Assembly (NCBI RefSeq): GCF_037975245.1 | Contig: NC_092561.1 | Span: 20,437,008 to 20,501,007 of the forward strand | DNA: 64,000 nt | Source of the DNA: Apostichopus japonicus | Taxonomy: Eukaryota > Echinodermata > Holothuroidea > Aspidochirotida > Stichopodidae | Direction: 5' to 3' | Shown: positions 1 to 14,196 of the stretch, in pieces | Position numbering within the stretch: position 1 is the stretch's first letter | Layout: every line of letters begins with the position of its first letter | Program-made: the position numbers and the translations under genes | The notes under the pieces: generated by a model | Databases searched by the model: none | Told to the model about the DNA's origin: nothing | What the model saw: the letters and a program-made list of their open reading frames with translations, nothing else

Positions 1-110
1 TACTTTATGTTTTAATCAACCGGTCATTGTTGGAGTTGTTTGTTTTGTTCTGTATATATAGTATACTGTACTTGGAGTCAGGGCCTAGACCCGTTTAGAA
101 AAGGATTTTT

Positions 111-1900
111 TTAATTGAACGAGACTTTAAGTAGTAACAATTGTGAATACAGAAAGGGTTTGGTTTTTGAGTAGTGAGTTGTTGCAACTTTGTATTTCAG
201 GGGGAGGTCTTCAATCAAAGGGTCGTTCTCGAGGTTGTTTTTGTATAACATGGTGTTGAATTCTTCAAGTCGGGTGAAAGTAGATTTTGTGTTTCCTGCA
301 CGGAGAACGTACAAAGTAGCAATATAGGTAGGGATTTTGAGTGCGAGTCGATAGCTGTGGTGTGAATTCTGTTTAAAATTTGTTTATTGGGATTAGAGAT
401 GGTAAGCAGGGAGATGCTCCCGTAACTGAGAATCGGTTTTACTTTGGATTTATCGATTTGGATAATGGTTTTCGGAGGGAAGTTATATTTGTGTGAGAGA
501 ATTTGAATGGATTTAAGTTGGGACCAGCAGCATCCTGCAGTTCTGTTACAATGTAGATTAAACGATGATTTGCTATCGAAAGTGGTACCGAGAAAGGTTG
601 CTTTAGGAGAAGCAGTGATTGAGGTGTTGAAAGATTAATTTTGGATATATGGTGTTGGTATTTTGAGTTTATTATGGAGAAATTGGCTAAGTTAGATTTT
701 GAGGGATTTATTTTTGTTCTCCACATCGAGCACCAATTTTTGAGATGTGTAATTGCTCTTTTAATATTTAGTTCCGTCATATAGACATTTTTACTGGTGC
801 TCCAAATGGCTATGTCGTCAGTGTACTGACTATAGTTGCATTTAGATAGGGGGGATGTTCAAATCATTAACAAATAGGGTGTAGGGGAGGGGGCTGAGAA
901 CAGTGCCCTGTGGAGTACCTGAACGAAGTGGAATAGGTTTTGATGGTTGGTTTTTGTAGCATATTTTTGCATTGCGCTCACTAAGGAAAGAGGAAAGAAG
1001 TCTGGTGTTATTGGAGGGGAGATTAAAGTTAAGTAGTTAAATTCTTATGCCATTGTGCCAAGTTTTGTCGAACGCCTTTTCGGCATCAAGGACTAGGGCA
1101 GTGGTATCATGTTTTTTATGAAGCCGATGCAAATTTCTTCGGAAAGGCGGAAAGTTTGGTTTATTGTAGATTTTTGTGTGCGGAATTAGCCTGATTGATA
1201 CGGGCAAAGTGATTATTTTGCTCTAGGTGGGTTCTGGTGCAGCTTTCTATAATTTTTTCGAAAATCTTACCTATAAGGCTGGCAGGAGACTACAGTAATT
1301 GGTCGATAGTTTTGAATTTTGGTGTGTCTTTACTTAGTTTCGGTATTAAAATCATTTTGGCGGATTTCCACAGGGTTTGGAAATAAGGAGTTCGTTTAAT
1401 AATGGGAAAATATGAGAATTAATGAACATCAGAGGCCGACGGAGGGGAATCTTTTAGCATTAGGTCATTTATGTTGCCAAGACCAGGGGAGGAGGCATTT
1501 TTGCATACCTAGTGGCACTACACCAATTGTCTATTTCTTTGAGTAGAGGGATCTTTTTGTTGAGACATCCTTAGAAGTCGGGGATAAAGCTGGTTGCATT
1601 ACAGATAATTGTACAGTCTATTTCATGTTGGAATCTGTTATCGTATGGAGGGCCATCTAAGATATTGAATACAGTTTTCAAGAACGATTCAATAAGCTTT
1701 ATTTGGTCTTGAGTTTTTGTGATCAGGTTACCTACTTTATCTCTAAGGCATTGGTCTGTATTCCCTGTATTTGGGGTTGTTATGGGTTTATGATGTTTTA
1801 GAAATTTTTTCCAAAAGTATTTTGGATTTTTGTCATTAATGATTGAATCGCATTTGTTTTGGACTCGGTTTTGGTCGACCGCCGATATTTGTCTATTCAT
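111..1900 (-). pseudogene. LINE ORF2, reverse transcriptase and C-terminal region, broken
   Basis: Open pieces at 1900-1571, 780-439 and 314-111 lie in the order expected for a LINE polymerase. The first contains the pre-RT stretch NPKYFWKKFLKHHKP. Between the listed pieces, the RT finger/palm blocks are readable in other frames: PQGTVLSP, then NDLN, then the catalytic YTDD at 814-825. The piece starting at 780 has the thumb signature LKNWCSMWRTKINPSKS. The last piece reads LEEFNTMLYKNNLENDPLIEDL, resembling the C-terminus of Jockey-type polymerases. Multiple frameshifts and stops make it non-functional. Confidence 0.8.
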
Positions 1901-2289
1901 TGCTTTTTAAGTTGGTTAATTTGGATTTTTAGAGTTGGATCTGGGGAGATCATATAGGTTCTATGTAGGCGAAGTCTGAGTTAACTAGTGTAAGAATAAT
2001 CCTATTTAGTTTTCGGTTTCTGTTTTGTTTTTAAGGGGCAGTGTTTTTTTAAGGTATTAAAGATATGTTGGGCAATGCTGTCACAATATATGCCGATGTA
2101 ATTTACCTTGTTGTTGTGGTATTTGGGATAGTGTTGTTTGTTACAAGTTCCTTTTTAAGTGATGTCCAGTCTGTTTTATTGTATTATACGTTAATTTGTT
2201 ATTTTGGATGCGACTGAGGTTTATGTCTAGCTCAAAAAGGAGTGAAAAATGGTCACTGATTAGGTCATCTTCTAGGATTTGAATAGAAT

Positions 2290-2867
2290 GAGTTTAGGTT
2301 GCAAGGTGATTTGAGATTATGGCGTAGTCAAGTAGTTCAGTATTATTGTTTATTGGGTTTATCCTAGTTTTGGTATTTTGGTTAATTATTGTTAAGTTGT
2401 GTTTATCACATATTTCTAAGAGGGATATGCCTTTTTCAGATATTTTGGTGCTACCAAAAATGATGCGGTGGGCATTTAGATCTCCTAGTAGTATTGTATT
2501 TTTATTAGAACTTTTATATTGTGAATATGGGCTCCTTTGGGGATTATAGCTAATAATGTGGAGAGGTTTATTGTCTCTTTCGAGTACAATTTCAATTGTT
2601 TGTTTGGGTTGGGTTTGGGAGGAGGGTGGCTTTGAGGTTGTTTTTTTCAGCAATAAGTACTCCTCTCATAGAGCGAGAGATATCGTGTCTGAAAGTTTGG
2701 TAACCAGGGATGCTAAGGTGGGAATCTGTATTTAGTTTAGTTTCGTTTAACAAAATGATATCCGGGGAGTGGTTGGTGAATATTTTAAGTAGGAGGCTTA
2801 ATTTTGGTAGGATACTGTTGATGTTTAGGTGGAGGAACTTGACCGAAGGAGGGAGTGTGCTTGTCAT
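2290..2867 (-). pseudogene. LINE ORF2, apurinic-type endonuclease domain, frameshifted
   Basis: Two overlapping open pieces on the minus strand (2867-2592 and 2653-2294) together read as an EEP endonuclease. Visible motifs are LHLNINSI near the start, LLNETKL (metal-binding Glu) and LLGDLNAH (the D-x-N-x-H catalytic block), followed by a GS...G.SLLE segment and LLDYAII. The change of frame between the two pieces marks a frameshift at about 2600-2650. The domain nicks target DNA in intact LINEs. The RT domain follows it on the same strand, as expected. Confidence 0.8.
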
Positions 2868-3052
2868 GTAGGTGATTGAGGAGGGCTAAATATTGAAGGT
2901 TGGTGGAGATGTTCCATAATTACAGTTTTGGGGATATTTAAGTTTAGGTGTTTTAGTGTTAACATGGTGGCATAACTGGCAAGGTCGTCGGATTTAATAT
3001 TAATGTCGGCTTTTTGGAAGGTTTATTGCACTAATTCAATTATAAAGGTTGC

Positions 3053-4012
3053 GATATTCAGTTTTTCTTCAGTGGCGATTTTATTTGTTATTTCAATTTT
3101 AGGGGTAGAGTTGGTTACATTCATGTAGGTTCTTTGTTGTTTCTTATTAGCTTCAGTTTTAGCTTCTTTAAATTTTGGGCATCCTTTGTAAAGGGCTGTA
3201 TGAGTCCCTGAGCAATTGGCACATTATGCTTTCTTTTGGTTTGGGACAGTCTTTAACTCTGTGGTTTTTGCCACATCTGAGACATCTGGTTTGATTTTTG
3301 CAAGTATAGTGGGTGTGTCCAAAAAGTTGACATTTGAAACATTGAGTGATTTGGGGGGGGGGGGGGGTTGTGGTATTCTTCTGTTTTGTGTTTAAAGTAT
3401 CCTAAGTAGAAACCTTGTTTGATTAGGGATTGTTGAGGTTCTTGTTCTTCAAACGTTATTTTTACTTTCCAAGTTGGATTGTTTGTGGCATGACTAATGA
3501 GTCTTTAAGTTGTATTGGGGATGTATTCTTGGTCTTCGAGTTCTTGTTCAATATCTTTGATTTGAATTTCTGGGTTTATGCCACAGGGTACTACAGAGAA
3601 GTTTCTTTGTCTTACTTTTTGGGGGATTCTTGGTTTGGGGTTCCCTAGTTTAGTCCATGGTTTCAGGAGGATATTTGCAGATTTAGGGTCATGGGGGTGA
3701 TTAGGATGTTGTTAGTATACGAAGACGGTTTATATTTGAGATCATGGCATTTGGTTTTTCTTCATTGATTAGTTTAGCAAGTGTTACTGGGTTTTTTGAT
3801 AGTTCTGGTAAGATTCCTGATACAATGATTGTTTGAGCGGACTTTTTGGTGGTTGGTTGGAGTTAGGAGATTGGTTTATTTCAACGGAGTTTGGACTTTG
3901 TCTTTTTCTGCTATTTTTGTACAGGCATCCACTCATTAATGTCTATGCCAAAATCAGAGAGGTTTAGGTTTTCGACTAGGGGGGCGGTTATAGGTGGGTA
4001 AGGGGTTGTCAT
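3053..4012 (-). pseudogene. LINE ORF1 (gag-like, three CCHC-type zinc knuckles), broken
   Basis: Reading starts at the ATG at 4010-4012 (MTTPYPPITAPL...). The first knuckle, CFKCQLFGHTHYTC at about 3299-3340, is a perfect C-x2-C-x4-H-x4-C. The second, CLRCGKNHRVKDC at about 3246-3286, is C-x2-C-x3-H-x4-C. The third, CANCSGTHTALYKGC at about 3190-3230, lies in a different frame from the first two, so a frameshift falls between knuckles two and three. A run of 14 G/C bases at about 3353-3366 and in-frame stops near the N-terminus further break it. In intact elements this protein binds the LINE RNA. None of the present fragments could make a complete one. Confidence 0.75.
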
Positions 4013-4370
4013 ATTGGCAAAACAGCCCCTCCCTACGGGTATTAAATGGCTTCTATACAATGAAATTGATCATAGACTTCACTTACCAGAAAGAATTAGT
4101 CTCCAGCCTAAGACGGCAGACGGAAAGAATAGGAACTCCTTTTGAAGAGACACACTATGAATCGAAAGTGTACTCCGTAGCGTTGTGTTGGTATCCATTG
4201 ACGCGTACGTTTTGTAAATGGCGGGTAAGTAATAGAGTGAAGGATGATGGGGTGGCGCTATGTCAAAAAGCTCACTGTTGACCAACATAATCCTCAGATC
4301 CCTAAGGAAAGGAGGGGAATACAAAAGAAATTAGCAAATTATCTTCAAAGTAAGTCTCGTACATTTTAGC
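4013..4370. other. Probable LINE 5' UTR plus unassigned sequence
   Basis: This lies directly upstream of the LINE gag start on the minus strand. It has no convincing gene. The two overlapping open frames here (3994-4281 plus, 4324-4079 minus) show no recognisable domain. The most economical reading is the 5' UTR/promoter region of the LINE, followed by the start of the minisatellite flank. Confidence 0.4.
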
Positions 4371-4374
4371 ACAA

Positions 4375-5455
4375 AACATTAAACACTAATAAGCAACTAA
4401 TTCCAACAAAGTTTAGGCTGTGATTGAAACTTTACTGGTGAAAACATGATAATTAAATATATATTACATTTTTAGGAACCTTTCTTTCTTATGACTAACC
4501 TTGACTGTATATTGCAGCTTTCCAGCTCATCTTTGAGTTCTCTGATCTTGACAACAATCACCTGTCTTTTTAATTTACCACAACCCAGACCACACTAATT
4601 GGCAACTCTTTCCAACAATCTAAGGCAACAATCATCAATTTAAGACAACCAAATTACTAACTACAAAATGATTCCAACAAACTAAGGCACCGGGTCTCAT
4701 TAATTTAGCACAAAACAGACCACACTAGTTAGCAACTCATAAACTAAGGCAAAACTTATAAATTTAATACAAACACACCACACTAATTACCAACAAATTA
4801 TCACAGCACTCCTCTTCAATTAAGTACAAACAGACCACACTAATTAGCTACTCATTCCACCAAACTAAGGCACAATGTCTCTTTAATTTATCACGAAACA
4901 GACCACACCAAATACCGACTAGTTCCAACAGGCTAAGGCACAGTGTCTCGTAGGTTTAGCACAAAATCAGACAACACCAAATACCGACTGGTTCCAACAG
5001 GCTAAGGCACTGTGTCTTGTACATTTAGCACAAAAAAAGACCACACCAAATACCAACTGGTTCCAATAGTCTAAGGCACTGTGTCTCGTACATTTAGCAC
5101 ATAAAAAGACCACACCAAATACCAACTGGTTCCAACATGCTAAGGCACCGTGTCTCGTACATTTAGCACAAAAAATTACCACACCAAATACCGACTGGTT
5201 CCAACAGTCTAAGGCACTGTGTCTCGTACATTTAGCACAAAAACTGACTACACCAAATACCGACTGGTTCCAACAGTCTAAGGCACTGTGTCTCGTACCT
5301 TTAGCACAAAAACTGACCACACCAAATACTGAATGGTCCCAACAGGCTAAGGCACCATGTCTCGTACATTTAGCACAAAAACACACCACACCAAATACCA
5401 ACTGGTTCCAACAGGCTAAGGCACCGTGTCTCCTACATTAAGCACTGATCTTGGC
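4375..5455. repeat. 69-bp tandem minisatellite
   Basis: The block CTAAGGCA recurs at an exact 69-bp spacing from about 4931 to 5414 (starts near 4931, 5000, 5069, 5138, 5207, 5276, 5345 and 5414). To the left are shorter, more diverged units with spacings of about 62-68 bases. Each unit also carries GTCTCGTACATTTAGCAC and CCACACCAAATACC. Because 69 is a multiple of three, the regular part stays open as a 144-codon frame on the minus strand. That frame is a by-product of the period and has no codon signature of a gene. Confidence 0.9.
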
Positions 5456-8370
5456 AACAATCAACTGTTGAGAGGACAAGACTGATGTTCATGATACTGG
5501 CTCACACTGATGTTTCCCTTGAATCTGACTTTTTCTCCAATTTCTGTTAAATCACCTCAAGATCACACTTCCAGATCTCTCTGTAGAGGACAGGCTTGAA
5601 GGATCCTCTCGTATTTGGTGGAGTTACTGATCTTTCAACCACTTGTTCTAAACCTGATCCAGCTTCATTTCAGACATCCAAGACTCACAATTTTCCTGAC
5701 ATTTTCTTCATCTTCTTCTTTCACCTGAGACAGTACTGTAAAAGATAAGAAGATTTCATATATTGGAAAGCAGATACTGTAGACATTGCAACTAGACTCA
5801 TTTTTATCCACTCCCTCCCCTTCCTCCCTGCCCATGACTACCTAAACAACCCTGACTGCTGCCTCATTGATATAACTATGTATAAAAAAATGTACATCAT
5901 TGTGGTTTAACTGCAGAAATAAATGAAACGAATACCAGAGCTTAAATATTTCTGTGTTACTATAGTAAACTGCATACCCAAACGGAAGCATTACAGAATC
6001 TTCAATGTCTGAGACCTCCAGAAGAATGTTAGTCAGTTCATGGAGTGAATCAGTGTGGCCAATGCAATGCTGTAAAGACAAATATAAAAGCAATATGTAT
6101 ATATATACCAATGGTGTGAAATAAATTTTAGTAGTTTTTTTAGTAGTTTTACATAAGATCATCTTCCAGTTTGCGTATGCACATACCTTTCCGATGAGTG
6201 TTTACAAACATGAATAAACTGTACCTCTTTTTGTTACTAAGTGCCTGTTTATTTTTAATACTTGCAATATATATATGACTTATTAATGAACCTTACTAGA
6301 CATTGCTATCAAACCTACATATGGAGTACTTCACAAAATGCCAAAACTTCCTTTGATGTACATTGTTCACTATAATAGTCAAGCCGAAAGTAAGGAATGA
6401 ATTGAACACAATTTTGAGAACATTTCATCAGCCAAACAATTTTTGAGAGCATGTACTACAGTAGTTTAAACAAACTTAGCAAGCACATTCATGTAGAACT
6501 GGAAATTGAAAAATTTCTGAAATAAACATCATTCTTGAAACAAGAAACTTGACAAGTGAAATAAGGACCGACACTTAAGCTACAAAATGCACACTTAGCA
6601 AAGATGAAAACTAGCTTTTTGGCCTTACACAAGTACCAACAACATATTGGTATATTCATGGTAAACCCTCATGTGCTTCCATGACTTCTAGCACCTGTGT
6701 AATAATATTCTATATCACTGAACAAGGACAGAGATACTTTATATTGTACTTATCTCTCAATACTCTTAATATGTGTTTACCATGAGTTGTGTTCCTCACA
6801 ACTTAATCAATGTTTTCAAATTAAAATCCAACTTAAAGACAATTCCTCAACAATGAAAGGTCGACTTAGCAAAGTTTGAATTCGGATTAATAATAATCAA
6901 AGTTTCAGTGAAACAGTTCTGCCGACTATAAAATCATGCCTTAGGCATCAAAAGAAGTCTATGATCTGATAAAGATATGCCGAGAGTTGGACCAATACTG
7001 TTAAGCCTAGCTTCAGGTCAAAATTATGCTAGTCGATCAAATTAATACATGTATATCAATTTAGTTGCCTACGCTACTGTAGGTAACATCAGCTTGCATA
7101 GAGAGTTTCTCCATACTTGAACCATCACCAACATCAATTAGACCACAGAGCTAGGCCTAATTGCTTGAGAATTTCATTTTACAAAGTACCGTTGCTTGTA
7201 TAACAAGCCTAGGATAAGCTAGTTCGTCCTGATCTCTATCTAGCCTCCGCTTTGTTCGGCTAGTCTAGGTTTTCCCATTTTCATTTGGTGGTAGGCCTAG
7301 CCTGGGGCCATTTGTTTTCTCCCCTAGCAACGTTATTTTCCTCCCACTAAAAAGTTGAGTAACTTACTTTCCCTACATCATAGGGGAGTCAAGTACATCT
7401 TCATGGGAAATTAACATTTTCAGGGGAGTTAACTAAAGTTTTTCATGGGAGGCATATTGGCTAGAAAGAATAGATGTTGTAAGTGGAATAACTGTAGGGA
7501 AAGATTTAAGGGAGAAAGGTGACGTTAAGGGTGAAAAATAACATGGTTAAGGAAACTAACATACTTGTTTCATTGGTGGAGACTGTTGTTCTGTAGGCAC
7601 TGACGGTATATTTTCTTTGTAGAGTAAGCTAAAGAAAGTTGTGATAGTATTAAGGAAAATAGAAAATGTGACCAGGTACCTTACTGTACTTGTGTAACTG
7701 TTCAGTGATTGAAAGATGAAAAGTGTTAATTAAGTTAGGCCTACCCTAACTGTACTAGCATTAATCAGAAAGAAATTATAATGGGCCCAACCAGCTAGGT
7801 CTAGTATTTTGTCGGAAGATATAAAGTGACTTACTTTACTTACGTAAATTGTCTAGTGAATATCATATTAGGCCTAGGCCTAGGTTAGCATTCTAACTTA
7901 CTATAGGCGCTAATTAGTGTGACCCGACGCCAGTGCCTACGTGAGCTAGCCTATTGTTAGGCCTAAGCGATACTACAGTATTATATGATAGGCTAGCCTA
8001 ATTTCTCACGCTCGCTGACTCAAACAATGTGAAGTACTAACTTGCTCCACAAAACTAATGCACAACCTTCGCCATTCAAATTCTTTCGCAGTTACCAGCC
8101 GTACAGAAAAGGCTACAAATTACAATTGCGTATGAATTGTTAGCCAACGGCTGCCAGGAAGCGAACTGCTCGTGCAACCTTTCGTGAGCTTTATATACAG
8201 ATCATAATTCGCGCTCCTTAGCTTAAACATTGACCGGTGTGAAGTTAGATACTTATTCCACGTTCCTCGTTCGATATTCGCGAATGAGTAACTGCTACCT
8301 ATTCAGTTACGTATTCGACAATGGTATCGACGTAACACCTCTGGCAAGACAAATGCTTTCTTACAAGATG
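5456..8370. other. Unassigned region; possible minus-strand exon near 6.0 kb
   Basis: No complete gene is visible. Between about 7000 and 8000 the sequence is rich in TAGGCCTA-like palindromes (GCCTAGGCCTAGG near 7870). Around 8150-8220 there is a short stretch with higher CpG and a CTTTATATACAG box, which could be a promoter facing left, but nothing proves it. Possible exons at 5978-6069 and 5665-5735 are described separately. Confidence 0.4.
5978..6069 (-). CDS. Candidate internal exon, unknown gene
   Basis: On the minus strand a strong acceptor (pyrimidine tract, then TTTACAG) precedes an open 92-base stretch that ends at a GTATGC donor. It reads HCIGHTDSLHELTNILLEVS followed by DIEDSVMLPFG, an amphipathic, protein-like composition unlike the neighbouring noise. 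A second acceptor (TCTTTTACAG) at 5736 precedes another possible last exon, 5735-5665, with a KEEDEENVRKIVSLGCLK reading followed by a stop. The phases of the two do not join in that reading: exon one ends in phase 2, and the joined frame stops after about nine codons. I do not recognise the family. It could equally be a chance open stretch. Confidence 0.25.
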
Positions 8371-8374
8371 TTCA

Positions 8375-9975
8375 ACATTTGGTCATATGAACTCTAATGA
8401 CTATGTAGAAGGGTACTATAATGCATCTTGCCCGGTCCAAATAGTTCTTGACCAACTAAAATGACCACTACTTCATCAGTTCTTAAATTAATGTACCAGG
8501 ACCTGAAAAAAATCACTTTAGGCCCTAATCAAGACTAGCACGCCTTGGACCACCTAACCAATGGGTCATATGAATTCTTAACACATTGTAGAAGGATACT
8601 ATAATGCGTCTTGCCTTGTCCAAAGAGTGCTTGACCAATTAAAATGACCACTAAATTAACAGTTATTTAAATGAATGTAACAGGAACTGAAATAAAAACA
8701 TTTGGGCCCTAATCAAAACCAGCACGCCTTGGACCACCCAACCAATGGGTCATAGGAACTCTGAAGACATTGTAGAAGGGTACCATAATGCGTCATGCTC
8801 GGTCCAAAGAGTGCTTGACCAATTTAAATTACCCCTAAATCATTACTTCTCTAATGAGTGTAACGGGACCACGAAAAAGCTTTGGGCCCTTATCCATGCA
8901 GCACGCCTTGGATCACGAAACCGATGGTTAACATGAACTCTAAAGGCATTGTAGAAGAGTACCATCATGCTGCCTGCCCGGTCCAAAGAGTGCTAGCAAG
9001 CTTGAACAATTTAAATGACCACTAAACCATTACTTCTTTAATGAGTGTAACTCGACAACAAAAAAGATTTGGACCCTAATCCATGCAGCAATCCGACTTG
9101 GATCACCAAACCGATGGTTAACATGAACTCTAAGAACATTGTAGAAGAGTACCATAATGCGCCGTTCCCGGTCCAAAGAGTGCTTGACCAATTTAAATGA
9201 CCATTAAATCATTACTTCTTCAATGAGTGTAATTAACGGGACCACGAAAAAGCTTTGGGCCCTAATCCATGCAGCACGCCTTAGACCACCTAAAAAATGG
9301 GTCATATGAACTCTAATGACAATGTAGAAGGGTACTATCATGCGTCTTGCCCGGTCCAAAGAGTGCTTGACCAATTAAACTGACCACTAAATCATCACTT
9401 CGTTAATGAATGTAAATGGACCTGCAAAAATCTTTAGGCCCAAGTCAAGACAAGCAGCACGCCTTGGACCACCTAACCAATGGGTCATAGGAAGTCCCAG
9501 GACACTTTAGAAGGGTACCATAATGCTTCTTGCCCGATCCAAAGAGTGCTTGACCAATTAAACTGACCACTAAATTATCAATTCTTTAATGAATGTAAAT
9601 GGACCTGCAAAAATCTTTAGGCCCCAGTCAAGACCAGCAGCACGCCTTGGACCACCCAACCAATGGGTCATATGAATTCTAAAGACATTGCTGAAGGGTA
9701 CCATAATGCGTCTTGCCTGGTCCAAAGAGTGCTTAACCAATTAAACTGACCAATAAATCATCACTTCATAAATGAATGTAACGGGCCTAACAAAAAAACC
9801 CAAAAAAAAACAAAAACCGTAAGGCCATAATTAAAAGCAGCACGCCTCGGACCACCCAACCATTAGGTCATATGAATTCTAAGGACATAATTGAAGAGTC
9901 CCATAGTCAGTCTTATACGGTCCAAAGAGTATTTGACCAATTCAAATGACTAATGCACAATCATTATCCAACAGA
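8375..9975. repeat. 183-bp satellite array, about nine units
   Basis: The block GGTCATATGAACTCTAA (with variants) recurs at about 8381, 8564, 8748, 8926, 9116, 9300, 9483, 9666 and 9866. Spacings are 183, 184, 178, 190, 184, 183, 183 and 200 bases. Each unit has the same order: GTCATATGAA, TGTAGAAGGGTACYATAATGCGTC, GGTCCAAAGAGTGCTTGACCAA, AATGACCACTAAAT, GGGCCCTAATC, AGCACGCCTTGGA. The last long unit has an A-rich insertion near 9787-9820. The flanking 9976-10600 holds no gene that I can see. Confidence 0.92.
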
Positions 9976-10607
9976 TTTATCAAAACGAGAGCCTAAGTGA
10001 TATTGTTCAATGCTTGGACGTTATTGCATGTGCCATTAATGCATGGTAGGCCTAGGGGATGGTTTATTAATTTGATTGTTTGTCCGGCTGTAAGCTTCAG
10101 TTGAGCTTTTATGACAGTGCCTGCTACATGCCTGCTACAGCGTTGCTACAGCGTTGCTACAGCAATGCTACAGCCCTGGAAAGATGCTGTCGCTTTATAC
10201 AAATGTGTTCAAATAACTGCCACAGTACAAATTTCCCCTTTGATTAGGCTAAAATTTCGTAAGTGATTTGCGCAAGTTAAAGTGTTAAATAGGCTGACAT
10301 ATCAATGAATTCGGAAGTCATTAGAGGTAACTTTCTAAAATTGTAAAAACATTCCTAAGAATTTGGCCATATAGACATGCGGCCATTAATTGGAATGCAC
10401 TTAAAACGAGTTATCTTTTTTTTTCATTCCTTGAGGGTCCAAAGTGCAATTTGAAATGCTACCGGTTGACTCTAAACGTACAATACATAACATACGAGAT
10501 AGGGGTGAGTCACACGCCCCTTACGAAATCATTGATCCGTCACTGGCTAACCTGTGTATAAAATAGGGATCAACGCTGTAATGATGTCACTGTTCCTCTT
10601 TCTCTTC
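9976..10607. other. No gene seen; short GCTACAG repeat inside
   Basis: No plausible coding exon was found. A small direct repeat of GCTACAGC-type units (CAGCGTTGCTACAGCGTTGC) runs from about 10126 to 10180. The rest is unremarkable AT-rich sequence. Confidence 0.5.
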
Positions 10608-10696
10608 CTAGTGTCTTGGCGTTTTACTTTTACTTCCTCCTTTTCTCTTTTTCTTCTTTTTCATTTCCCTTCCTTCCTCTCCTAATCCTCTCCCTC

Positions 10697-10805
10697 TTCC
10701 TCCTCCTCCTCCTCCTCCTCCTCCTCCTCCTCCTCCTCCTCCTCCTCCTCCTCCTCCTCCTCCTCCTCCTCCTCCTCCTCCTCCTCCTCCTCCTCCTCCT
10801 CCTCT
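10697..10805. repeat. (CCT)n microsatellite
   Basis: About 36 uninterrupted CCT units lie in a longer pyrimidine-rich tract (10600-10850), followed by a run of G at about 10855-10869. The open frames here (poly-Leu plus, poly-Gly minus) are by-products of the trinucleotide repeat. Confidence 0.97.
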
Positions 10806-10914
10806 TTTTTCCTCTCTTTTACTTCTCTTTTTTTCTCTCCTCTTTTTCTTAAACGGGGGGGGGGGGGGGCGCCCCAACGCCCACTGGATACGCGCCTGGT
10901 TAGGTTTATTAACT

Positions 10915-13704
<2,790 letters not shown>

Positions 13705-14136
13705 ATGTATATTTTTGGTGTTCTCCTGTGGTTTTCTTTGAACATTCTCCGTTGTGTAATGTGCTTGGGCCCGTGTGTGTATTCTCCTTATGGGACTAAA
13801 GAAACAACAGTAGCCATCGGTCAAAATGCCAATTTCAAATGTGAGGGAAAGATAGGTTGTCCGAGTTACGTTTGGCGAATCTATTCACAAAATAGAGGAG
13901 CCATTTCCGTTTCGGAAGGTGCTACTAACACCATGTATAGAGCATATCACGAGACCACACCCAGTGGATCAAATGTTCTCCGTGTTAATAGTATTAATGA
14001 GAACTCACCAACATTTTATCAATGCTTGTGTACCCCCCGAACCACAGAGGCAACCGCATTTGCATGTCAACATCTGACAGTAATAACTTTCTGCCAAGTT
14101 CAAGTCCTTGTTGAAAGCAGTTTAGAGGTAAGATTT

Positions 14137-14196
<60 letters not shown>

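Larger units (their letters stand above)
1..4012 (-). mobile_element. Decayed, nearly full-length Jockey-type non-LTR retrotransposon (LINE)
   Basis: Read leftwards on the minus strand, this has the order of a Jockey-clade LINE: a gag-like ORF1 from an ATG at 4012, an endonuclease at about 2867-2290, a reverse transcriptase at about 1900-600 and a C-terminal region ending at 111. The gag part ends in three zinc knuckles (about 3190-3340), the arrangement typical of Jockey gags. The RT core shows a PQGTVLSP block (about 885-915) followed by YTDD at 814-825. Many stops and frameshifts interrupt every reading frame, so the copy is dead. The 110 bases left of 111 would be 3' UTR, and no poly-A tail is visible inside the window. 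The Jockey assignment rests on motif order and the three knuckles; an I-clade element is the alternative. Confidence 0.85.

Noticed and set aside
4967-5401. 144-codon minus-strand frame with repeated CAKCTRHxAL units
   Set aside because: It exists only because the minisatellite period (69) is a multiple of three. There is no start context, splice context or recognised family.
8375-9975. CRISPR-like or gene-family interpretation of the regular array
   Set aside because: The unit length (about 183) with no separate spacers, and the eukaryotic context, fit a satellite.
10608-10877. Poly-Leu and poly-Gly frames
   Set aside because: By-products of the (CCT)n microsatellite.
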